NCBI GenBank assembly: GCA_020049245.1
Contig: JAIFLB010000009.1
Coordinates: 1 to 6,175 of the forward strand
Length of the DNA: 6,175 nucleotides
Direction of reading: 5' to 3'
Source of the DNA: Betaproteobacteria bacterium
Lineage (GTDB): Bacteria; Pseudomonadota; Gammaproteobacteria; Burkholderiales; Thiobacillaceae
Positions 1 through 5,559 of this stretch are shown piece by piece. Below the pieces are notes generated by a model. It was not told the origin of the DNA. It did not search any database and worked only from the letters and a program-made list of their open reading frames with translations. The translations under genes and the position numbers were made by a program. Numbering within the stretch: position 1 is the first letter of the stretch; each line of letters opens with the position of its first letter.

Positions 1-1182
1 CTGGCGCACACGGCGGTGAAGATCGCGCCGCATTACGACGGCACCACGGTGTATGTGAAGGACGCCTCGCGCGCGGTCGGCGTCTGTTCCATCCTGCTCT
101 CCGACGACCTTGCCGCCGACTTCGTCGCCAAGCTGAAGACCGATTACGCCGAGGTGCGCGAACGCCATCTGGCGCAGCGCGGTGAAAGCAAGCGGGTGAC
201 ACTGGCCGAAGCGCGTGCCAACAAGTTCAAGACCGACTGGACCGCCTACACGCCGCCGGTGCCGAAGCAACTCGGCGTGCAGGTTTTCACCGCCTACGAC
301 CTCGCCGATCTGGCCGAAATCATCGACTGGACACCGTTCTTCCAGTCCTGGGAACTGCACGGCCGTTACCCGAAAATTCTGCAGGACGAAGTGGTCGGCG
401 AAGAGGCGCGCAAACTGTTCGCCGACGCCCAGACCATGCTGAAACAGATGATTGCGGAGAACTGGATCGAAGCGCGCGCCGTGGTCGGCCTGTTCCCGGC
501 CAACAGCGTCAACGATGATGACATCGAGATTTACGACACGGACGGCAAAGTGCAAATGACCGCACACCAGTTGCGCCAGCAGATGGCAAAACCAGCGGGG
601 CAACCGAACTGGTGTCTGGCCGATTTCATTGCACCCAAAACCTCGGGCGTGCAGGACTACATCGGCGCTTTCGTGGTCACCACCGGCATCAACGAGGCCG
701 CGCGCGCCAAGGCATTCGAGGCCGCACACGACGACTACAACGCGATCCTGTTCAAGGCGCTGTGCGACCGCCTGGCGGAAGCCTTCGCCGAGCGCATGCA
801 CCAGCGCGTGCGGCGTGAGTTCTGGGCTTATGAGGAAACCCCGGCGGCGGACGAGGCGATCAGCGTGGCCGATCTGATCGACGAAAAATATCGCGGCATC
901 CGTCCCGCGCCCGGTTATCCGGCCTGTCCGGAACATTCCGAGAAGGGCCCGCTGTTCGACTTGCTGAATGCCACCGAAGCCACCGGTGTCACGCTCACTG
1001 AAAGCTACGCGATGTGGCCCGCCGCGTCGGTATCCGGCTTCTACTTCAGCCACCCGGAAGCACGTTATTTCGCGGTTGCCAAAATCGACCGCGATCAGGT
1101 GGCAGACTACGCAAGTCGCAAGGCATGGGACATGGCGACAGCAGAGAAATGGCTGGCGCCCAACCTGGCGTATAACACCTGA
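1..1182 (+). CDS. metH: Cobalamin-dependent methionine synthase, C-terminal part (5' truncated by window)
   Basis: MetH moves a methyl group from 5-methyltetrahydrofolate through cobalamin to homocysteine, making methionine in the cytoplasm. The reading frame is open from base 1, so the GTG at base 16 is an internal valine and not a start. About 393 codons are visible, roughly the last third of a protein normally near 1200 residues. The first ~40 residues (AHTAVKIAPHY, then DASRAVGV) are the end of the B12-binding Rossmann domain. The rest is the reactivation domain that binds S-adenosylmethionine to re-methylate oxidised cobalamin. Its signatures are DWTPFF (residues 109-114 from base 1), VVGLFPAN, RPAPGYPACPEHSEK (301-315, the SAM-contacting RxxxGY segment), ESYAMWP, SGFYFSHP and the terminal WLAPNL. 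No lesion is seen. The homocysteine, folate and cobalamin-ligating His regions lie upstream of the window. Identity is secure from near-colinear agreement with the E. coli family member. Confidence 0.97.
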   Translation: MAHTAVKIAPHYDGTTVYVKDASRAVGVCSILLSDDLAADFVAKLKTDYAEVRERHLAQRGESKRVTLAEARANKFKTDWTAYTPPVPKQLGVQVFTAYDLADLAEIIDWTPFFQSWELHGRYPKILQDEVVGEEARKLFADAQTMLKQMIAENWIEARAVVGLFPANSVNDDDIEIYDTDGKVQMTAHQLRQQMAKPAGQPNWCLADFIAPKTSGVQDYIGAFVVTTGINEAARAKAFEAAHDDYNAILFKALCDRLAEAFAERMHQRVRREFWAYEETPAADEAISVADLIDEKYRGIRPAPGYPACPEHSEKGPLFDLLNATEATGVTLTESYAMWPAASVSGFYFSHPEARYFAVAKIDRDQVADYASRKAWDMATAEKWLAPNLAYNT

Positions 1183-1192
1183 AAATTTAGTC

Positions 1193-1197
1193 AGGGA
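1193..1197 (+). promoter_or_regulatory. Ribosome binding site of the phosphatase-ARH gene
   Basis: AGGGA lies 8 bases before the ATG at 1206, within the 23-base metH/phosphatase gap. It is a good Shine-Dalgarno match and fixes the ATG at 1206 as the start. The gap is too short for a terminator plus a new promoter, so read-through from metH is likely. Confidence 0.7.
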
Positions 1198-1205
1198 ACC
1201 TGTTC

Positions 1206-2804
1206 ATGAACACCGCAGCATCACTTCAAGCTTTACCAATCGCCACTATTCACCTGGGCAGCGGCAAAGACCACCGGGATCGCCTGGGCACCCTGGGCGT
1301 CACTTTTTGCCCCGGCAAAACCGACCCGCTGTTGGGCGAAGGCATGTTCTCACGCGAGCTGGCGATCGATCTTGGCAGCGTGCGCGCCTGGGGCGCGACC
1401 GCGCTGGTGAGCCTGATCGATGACGATGAATTCGATCTGCTCAATGTGCCACGCCTGGGCGACATGGCGGAAGCCGCCGGCCTTGACTGGTATCACCTGC
1501 CGATCCCGGACATGGCCGTGCCGGGTTGGCAGTTCGAGCGGCGCTGGGTCTATGCCGGCGTGCGTTTGCGGCGTTTGCTGCGGCGCGGCGGCAAAGTGGT
1601 CATCCACTGCCGGGTCGGACTCGGTCGCTCCGGCATGATCGCCGCCCGTCTGATGGTCGAACTCGGCATGTCGCCCAGCGAAGCCATCAGCCGCGTGCGC
1701 AAGGCGAGGCCGGGCGCCATCCAGACCAGCGAGCAGGAACGTCATGTGATCGAGACGCGCACGCTTTCCGCTTCCCAGGATGATGCTATGGCTCGCCGCC
1801 TGGCCTGCCTGTTCGGCGGCGCGCTGGGCGATGGATTTGGCTATGTCGTGGAATTCGACAGTCTGGCCAAAATCCAGAAGACACACGGCCTGACTGGCTT
1901 GCGCGAACCCTATTTTCACAAAGGTGAACTGGTCGTCTCGGACGACACCCAGATGAGCCTGTTCACGCTGGAGGGCATGACCCGCGCCATGTTGGCGGGC
2001 GACCCGAATGACCAGTCTCTGGTCGAGCAAGTGCGCCAGTCCTACCTCGATTGGCTGACCACACAAGATCCGCGCGCCAAGGACAGCAATCAGTCGTCGC
2101 GTCTGCTCAAGCATGCCGTGCTGCATGCCCAACGCGCGCCTGGCAAAACCTGCATCAGCGCGATGAGCCAGGGCGGTGGCGGCACCCCGGAAAAACCGAT
2201 CAACGACAGCAAAGGTTGCGGCGGCGTCATGCGCGCCGGCATGGTCGGCCTGATGCCAAACCTGCCGCCGTCACGGTCATTCCGCATCGGCGTCCGCATC
2301 GCCGCGCTGACCCACGGTCACGCCAGCGGCTATTTGCCAGCCGGGTTGATGGCCGCCAGCGTGCGCGCCATGCTGAACGACATGCCACTGCATAGCGCCT
2401 TGATTCAGGCCAGCACACTGGCGCGCGCCTGGCCCGGGCACGAAGAAACACTGACCCTGCTGCACACCGCGCTTGACCTCAGCGTGCGCCCATTCGCCGG
2501 CAGCTTGCCGCCGGAACTCGGCCATGGCTGGGTCGGCGAACAGGCACTGGCGATTGCCGTTTATGCCGCCAGCCTCAGCCAGTCATTCCAGGAGGTGATC
2601 GTGATCGCGGCCAATCACAGCGGTGATTCCGACTCTACCGCCAGCCTTGCCGGCCAGTTGTTCGGCGCTCAACATGGTCTGGAAGCGCTGCCGCATGCCT
2701 GGATTCGACGCCTGGACGTGCTCGATGCGGCGCTCGATCTGGTCGATTGGAGCCAGCCACTGTGGCAACGCCCTTCGCCGCTGAGCACGGACATGACCAA
2801 TTGA
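1206..2804 (+). CDS. CDKN3-like dual-specificity phosphatase fused to ADP-ribosylglycohydrolase
   Basis: This 532-residue cytoplasmic protein has two enzyme domains. Residues ~10-185 form a cysteine-dependent phosphatase of the CDKN3/KAP-like dual-specificity type. The P-loop is HCRVGLGRSG at 134-143, giving C(X)5R with nucleophile Cys135 and Arg141, and Asp102 in LPIPD is the likely general acid. The RPGAIQTSEQE stretch after it is typical of the same family. Residues ~193-515 form an ADP-ribosylglycohydrolase (DraG/ARH), which removes ADP-ribose from modified proteins, nucleic acids or small molecules using two metal ions. The visible motifs are GGALGDG (204-210), the metal-binding SDDTQ (245-249), NDSKGCGGVMR (333-343), THGHASGY (369-376) and the second metal site HSGDSDSTA (471-479). 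Both active sites look intact and there is no signal peptide or membrane segment. The gene follows metH by 23 bases and overlaps the next gene. The substrate of neither domain can be read from sequence; ADP-ribose phosphates or phospho/ADP-ribosylated proteins are candidates by inference. Confidence 0.92.
   Translation: MNTAASLQALPIATIHLGSGKDHRDRLGTLGVTFCPGKTDPLLGEGMFSRELAIDLGSVRAWGATALVSLIDDDEFDLLNVPRLGDMAEAAGLDWYHLPIPDMAVPGWQFERRWVYAGVRLRRLLRRGGKVVIHCRVGLGRSGMIAARLMVELGMSPSEAISRVRKARPGAIQTSEQERHVIETRTLSASQDDAMARRLACLFGGALGDGFGYVVEFDSLAKIQKTHGLTGLREPYFHKGELVVSDDTQMSLFTLEGMTRAMLAGDPNDQSLVEQVRQSYLDWLTTQDPRAKDSNQSSRLLKHAVLHAQRAPGKTCISAMSQGGGGTPEKPINDSKGCGGVMRAGMVGLMPNLPPSRSFRIGVRIAALTHGHASGYLPAGLMAASVRAMLNDMPLHSALIQASTLARAWPGHEETLTLLHTALDLSVRPFAGSLPPELGHGWVGEQALAIAVYAASLSQSFQEVIVIAANHSGDSDSTASLAGQLFGAQHGLEALPHAWIRRLDVLDAALDLVDWSQPLWQRPSPLSTDMTN
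1233..1760 (+). other. Phosphatase domain of the fusion protein
   Basis: This is the coding segment for residues ~10-185. It contains the family's FCPGK amino-terminal stretch, a strand-helix region DLGSVRAWGATALVSL, the acid-loop aspartate at residue 102 and the P-loop Cys135/Arg141. The order and spacing match CDKN3-type phosphatases; the assignment rests on motifs, not on a database search. The boundary with the ARH domain is a short linker (about residues 184-194) and not a long flexible tether. Confidence 0.85.
1785..2750 (+). other. ADP-ribosylglycohydrolase domain of the fusion protein
   Basis: This is the coding segment for residues ~194-515. It is a full-length ARH fold of about 320 residues, starting at the first helix with GGALGDG and ending in the LPHAWIRRLDVLDAALDLVDW helix region. 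Both aspartate-rich metal motifs (Asp246/Asp247/Thr248 and Asp474/Asp476/Ser477-Thr478) are present, so catalysis is expected. The NDSKGCGGVMR form of the central motif is the version common in bacterial members. Confidence 0.88.
2749..2752 (+). promoter_or_regulatory. Candidate ribosome binding site choosing the GTG start at 2762
   Basis: GGAG lies 9 bases before the GTG at 2762, inside the 3' end of the phosphatase-ARH gene. It is the only convincing Shine-Dalgarno match near the possible starts of the downstream gene. The TTG codons at 2747, 2801 and 2861 and the ATG at 2894 have no well-placed purine-rich site, although TTG 2801 overlaps the upstream stop as TTGA. Confidence 0.5.
2762..2804 (+). 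other. Coding overlap between the phosphatase-ARH gene and the HIT gene
   Basis: If the GTG at 2762 is the start, 43 bases are read in two frames: the last 13 residues of the fusion protein and the first residues of the HIT protein. If translation instead starts at TTG 2801, the overlap shrinks to a TTGA stop/start junction. Either layout implies translational coupling and one transcript. Confidence 0.6.
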
Positions 2805-3859
2805 TACACGGCGAATCTGAATCTGCCTCCGCTGAATCTCCGTTCGCCAATCCAGCAAGGTTGCGGCAGCTGTTTGTCGCCGGCCTCGACACCATGCTGG
2901 CGCGGCATCCGGCGCTGGGGGTGTATATCCTGGTGCTGGCGAATGCGGCGCAAGACCCGGCGCTTTGGCTGCCATTGCGCGACAAACTGCTGCTGCGCCA
3001 GCGCGAGCATGCCGCCGCGATCAAGCAGGTATTGCGGCTGGGCGGCAAGCTGGATGCGCCGCCGGACGACCTGCTGGTATTTCTGAAACTGCTGGCACTC
3101 GACCTCACGCCGGAAGAATTCGAGTTGCTGCAAGTCAGCCCGCCGCGTCAGCTTGGCCGCTGGGAAGTGCAGTTCAACCCATTGCGCGGATTGCGACCGG
3201 CGCGGATGAGCGAAGCGCGCGTCAGCGGCATCTCGCAACCCTTCGACGCGGCCGGGTTTCACTTCAACAAGCCGTTCCTGACCAAGGAGGTGCTCTGGCA
3301 GGGCGAACTCACCGGCCTCACGGCGCGCCTGCTGTACAACAAATTTCCCTTCGCGCCCTGGCATGGCCTGCTGGTGCCGGAACCCGAGCAGCAACGTCCG
3401 CAGTTGCTGACGCCGGAGATGCATGGCTGGGCGTGGCAGGTGGCGCAAGATGCCAGCGCGGCGATGCCCGGTTTTGGCCTCGCCTACAACAGCTATGGCG
3501 CTTATGCCTCGGTCAATCATCTGCATTTCCAGACCTTTGTGCGTGATCGACCGTTGCCGCTGCAAAGTCTAGAACCCAATCATTACCCACTGGCGTTGCA
3601 ACGATTCACCGACGCACGTGATGCCTGGTGCCATATCGATGCCTTGCATGCCGCTGGCACACCCTACAACCTGGTCTACGACCGGAACGGACTGCATGTC
3701 GTTGCCCGCGCGCGGCAGGGCGAAACCGCGTTGCATGCCTGGAGTCCGGGTTTCGCCTGGAGCGAGGTCGCCGGCGTGTTCAGCGTCAGCAGCCGGGAAG
3801 AATACGAAGGCTTGACCGAAGCGGCGATCGACCAGGCGCTGACCGAACTACGGGTTTAA
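2762..3859 (+). CDS. HIT-superfamily nucleotidyl phosphorylase-like protein (GDP-hexose/Ap4A phosphorylase type)
   Basis: A protein of about 365 residues, predicted cytoplasmic. Numbering here is from the GTG at 2762. The core (about 160-340) resembles GDP-hexose phosphorylases such as VTC2 and GDPGP1 and, more distantly, Ap4A phosphorylases. Visible are FHFNKPF, LLYNKFPFAPWHGLLVPE, then YNSYGAYASVNHLHFQTF with the HxHxQ histidine motif at His253/His255/Gln257, and PYNLVYDRNGLHVVAR near the C-terminus. In this family the middle histidine forms a nucleotidyl intermediate that phosphate resolves, releasing NDP and a sugar phosphate. Residues ~30-125 form a mostly helical N-terminal region that I do not recognise, ending in the conserved-looking FNPLRGLRPAR. 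The first ~30 residues are Ser/Glu/Ala-rich and probably disordered. The start is uncertain: GTG 2762 has a GGAG site, while TTG 2801 shares a TTGA overlap with the upstream stop; the frame opens even earlier at TTG 2747. The superfamily is secure, but the substrate is not. A plain HIT hydrolase or adenylyl transferase remains possible. Confidence 0.82.
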   Translation: MATPFAAEHGHDQLIHGESESASAESPFANPARLRQLFVAGLDTMLARHPALGVYILVLANAAQDPALWLPLRDKLLLRQREHAAAIKQVLRLGGKLDAPPDDLLVFLKLLALDLTPEEFELLQVSPPRQLGRWEVQFNPLRGLRPARMSEARVSGISQPFDAAGFHFNKPFLTKEVLWQGELTGLTARLLYNKFPFAPWHGLLVPEPEQQRPQLLTPEMHGWAWQVAQDASAAMPGFGLAYNSYGAYASVNHLHFQTFVRDRPLPLQSLEPNHYPLALQRFTDARDAWCHIDALHAAGTPYNLVYDRNGLHVVARARQGETALHAWSPGFAWSEVAGVFSVSSREEYEGLTEAAIDQALTELRV

Positions 3860-3865
3860 AGCCGG

Positions 3866-4948
3866 CTAACGCACGCGCTGGCCGAGTTGGTCCAGCACGC
3901 GCGCCGCGATGTCGCGCAGGGGAGCGACTTCCATTGCGGCACCAATTTCGATGGCCGCTTTCGGCATGCCGAACACAATGCACGAGGCTTCATCCTGCGC
4001 GATTGTGTAAGCCCTCGCCTGGCGCATCGCCAACAGACCTCGTGCGCCATCCTTGCCCATGCCGGTCATGATTACGCCGAGCGCATTCTGCCCAGCCACC
4101 TCGGCCGCGCTATGGAACAGCACATCGACCGAGGGCCGGTGCCGGTTGACCGGATCGGCCTTGTTCAATTCGGTGTAGTAGTAAGCGCCATTCTTCTTCA
4201 CCAGCAAGTGCGAATGCCCCGGCGCGATGTAGGCATGGCCAGGCAGGACACGCTCGTTGTGTTCGGCTTCCTTGACGGTCATCGCGGAGAGTCCGTTCAG
4301 GCGCTGGGCAAACGCGTTGGTGAAGGTCTCCGGCATGTGCTGGGTGATCAGCATGCCGGGCGCGCTGGCTGGCATGCGCGACAACAACTCCTTCAGCGCC
4401 TCGGTACCGCCGGTGGAGGAACCGACGAATACCAGCTTTTCCGTTGTGTTCAGATAAGTGCCGCTCAATGGCTGCGCGGACGCGACTTTCTCGCTGCCGA
4501 GCGCATGACGATGCACACGGGCGCGGGCGGCAGAGCGGATTTTTTCGCCAATCTCGGCAATCTGCTCGTTCATCCCATCGATGACGCCAATACTCGGTTT
4601 GGTGACGAAATCGACGGCGCCGAGTTCCAGCGCTTTCAAGGTGACTTCATTCGACTTCGCGGTCAACGACGACACCATCACCACCGGCATCGGCCGCAGC
4701 CGCATCAATTTTTCCAGGAATTCGAGGCCGTTCATGCGCGGCATTTCGACATCCAGGGTCAACACATCCGGGTTCAACTGCTTGATCATGTCGCGCGCAG
4801 TGATCGGGTCCGGCGCCTGCCCAACCACCTCCATGTCGGCATGGCTGTTGATGATCTGCTTCATCAGGCTGCGTATCAGCGCCGAGTCGTCAACCACCAA
4901 CACCCTGATCTTGCCGCCAGTCGCCTTGCCGTTGTCCGGACGGATCAT
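3866..4948 (-). CDS. cheB: Chemotaxis response regulator, protein-glutamate methylesterase/glutamine deamidase
   Basis: CheB hydrolyses glutamyl methyl esters on chemoreceptors, and in many species also deamidates receptor glutamines, at the cytoplasmic face of receptor arrays. Its 360 residues match the usual length. Residues ~13-130 are a receiver domain: acidic pair Asp20/Asp21, phosphoacceptor Asp66 in LTLDVEMP, a Ser/Thr switch in VSSLT, and Lys117 in TKPS. A linker (~135-168) leads to the methylesterase domain. That domain has GSSTGGTEAL with catalytic Ser178, ITQHMPETF with His204, and TGMGKDGARGL with Asp300. The 26- and 96-residue spacings equal those of the Ser164/His190/Asp286 triad of the Salmonella enzyme. 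Phosphorylation by CheA is expected to relieve receiver inhibition. The ATG overlaps the cheD stop by 4 bases (ATGA) and has a GGAG site. The gene ends 6 bases from the convergent HIT gene. Confidence 0.97.
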   Translation of the reverse strand: MIRPDNGKATGGKIRVLVVDDSALIRSLMKQIINSHADMEVVGQAPDPITARDMIKQLNPDVLTLDVEMPRMNGLEFLEKLMRLRPMPVVMVSSLTAKSNEVTLKALELGAVDFVTKPSIGVIDGMNEQIAEIGEKIRSAARARVHRHALGSEKVASAQPLSGTYLNTTEKLVFVGSSTGGTEALKELLSRMPASAPGMLITQHMPETFTNAFAQRLNGLSAMTVKEAEHNERVLPGHAYIAPGHSHLLVKKNGAYYYTELNKADPVNRHRPSVDVLFHSAAEVAGQNALGVIMTGMGKDGARGLLAMRQARAYTIAQDEASCIVFGMPKAAIEIGAAMEVAPLRDIAARVLDQLGQRVR

Positions 4949-5559
4949 GAAAACAGCTCCACGTCGCCGGCGATCTCGGCCCCCTTCAGACGCTGGCTGT
5001 AATCGCGTTCACGCTCGATGATGGTGTTGTTGTGCACCGACTTCAGCTTGCGCACCATGACGCGGCCGGTCGCGGGGAAAAAATACACCTTGCGCGGATA
5101 GACATCGAGCAAGTCCTCGGCAACGACCCGAATCCGTTCGGCATGCAGATAGTCGAGCACGAATTCACTGTTCATCGAGCCCACCTGCACCGTGGTGAAA
5201 CCGCGCAGCACCGCCGCGCCGCCGAACACCTTGGCTTCCAGCCGATTCCGGTTGGCGCCCAGCTTGACCAGTTGGTTGATCAGCACTTCCATCGCATAAC
5301 CACCATAACGCGCCGAACTTGACAGGACATTGTGCTGATCGCCGCCGCCTTCCGGCAGCATGAAATGATTCATCCCGCCAATGCCGCTTATCGGGTCACG
5401 AATGCACGCCGCCACGCAAGAGCCGAGCACCGTCACCAGCAGCATGTTGCGCGCTGAAACGTAGTACTCGCCGGGCAATATCTTGGCGGCTTCGATGTCA
5501 AAATTGCGATCGAAATAATGATTCGGCGCCTGGACTTCCTCGTAGCCTTGGGAACTCAC
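4945..5559 (-). CDS. cheD: Chemoreceptor glutamine deamidase CheD
   Basis: CheD deamidates specific receptor glutamines to glutamates, making sites that CheR and CheB can methylate and demethylate. In some bacteria it also binds CheC, but no cheC is visible here. The 204-residue protein carries the cysteine-hydrolase pair Cys48 (VTVLGSCVAACIRD) and His65 (GGMNHFMLP), separated by 17 residues as in the Thermotoga enzyme (Cys27/His44). Further family segments are RYGGYAMEVLINQL, KVFGGAAVL and VYFFPATGRVMVR. At 204 residues it is longer than the ~157-residue Thermotoga form, with extra N- and C-terminal stretches as is usual in proteobacteria. The start is a GTG at 5559 that overlaps the cheR stop as GTGA and has an AAGG site 7 bases upstream. 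The stop overlaps the cheB ATG by 4 bases. Confidence 0.96.
   Translation of the reverse strand: MSSQGYEEVQAPNHYFDRNFDIEAAKILPGEYYVSARNMLLVTVLGSCVAACIRDPISGIGGMNHFMLPEGGGDQHNVLSSSARYGGYAMEVLINQLVKLGANRNRLEAKVFGGAAVLRGFTTVQVGSMNSEFVLDYLHAERIRVVAEDLLDVYPRKVYFFPATGRVMVRKLKSVHNNTIIERERDYSQRLKGAEIAGDVELFS
4957..4960 (-). promoter_or_regulatory. Ribosome binding site of cheB
   Basis: On the minus strand GGAG lies 8 bases before the cheB ATG at 4948, inside the end of cheD. This supports the ATG that overlaps the cheD stop as the true start. Confidence 0.6.

Noticed and set aside
1350..2132. A 260-codon open frame on the minus strand opposite the phosphatase domain
   Set aside because: It lies antisense to the conserved P-loop and ARH motifs, has biased composition (His, Ala, Gln) and no plausible domain.
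2813..2839. Short GAATCTG-like direct repeats near the start of the HIT gene
   Set aside because: The copies are only 6-8 bases, are few, and correspond to a Ser/Glu-rich protein stretch; there is no evidence of a functional repeat or attachment site.
2669..3565. A 298-codon open frame on the minus strand opposite the phosphatase-ARH/HIT junction
   Set aside because: The plus-strand frames here carry clear enzyme motifs. The antisense translation is rich in Arg, Gln and His with no recognisable motif, as expected for an antisense frame in GC-rich coding DNA.
3860..3867. AGCCGGCT palindrome at the convergent junction as a bidirectional terminator
   Set aside because: An 8-base self-complementary stretch without a loop or T-tract cannot form an intrinsic terminator hairpin.
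3887..5002. A 371-codon open frame on the plus strand opposite cheB
   Set aside because: The cheB reading on the minus strand has full receiver and methylesterase signatures. The plus-strand product is Arg/His-rich and motif-free, so it is a shadow.
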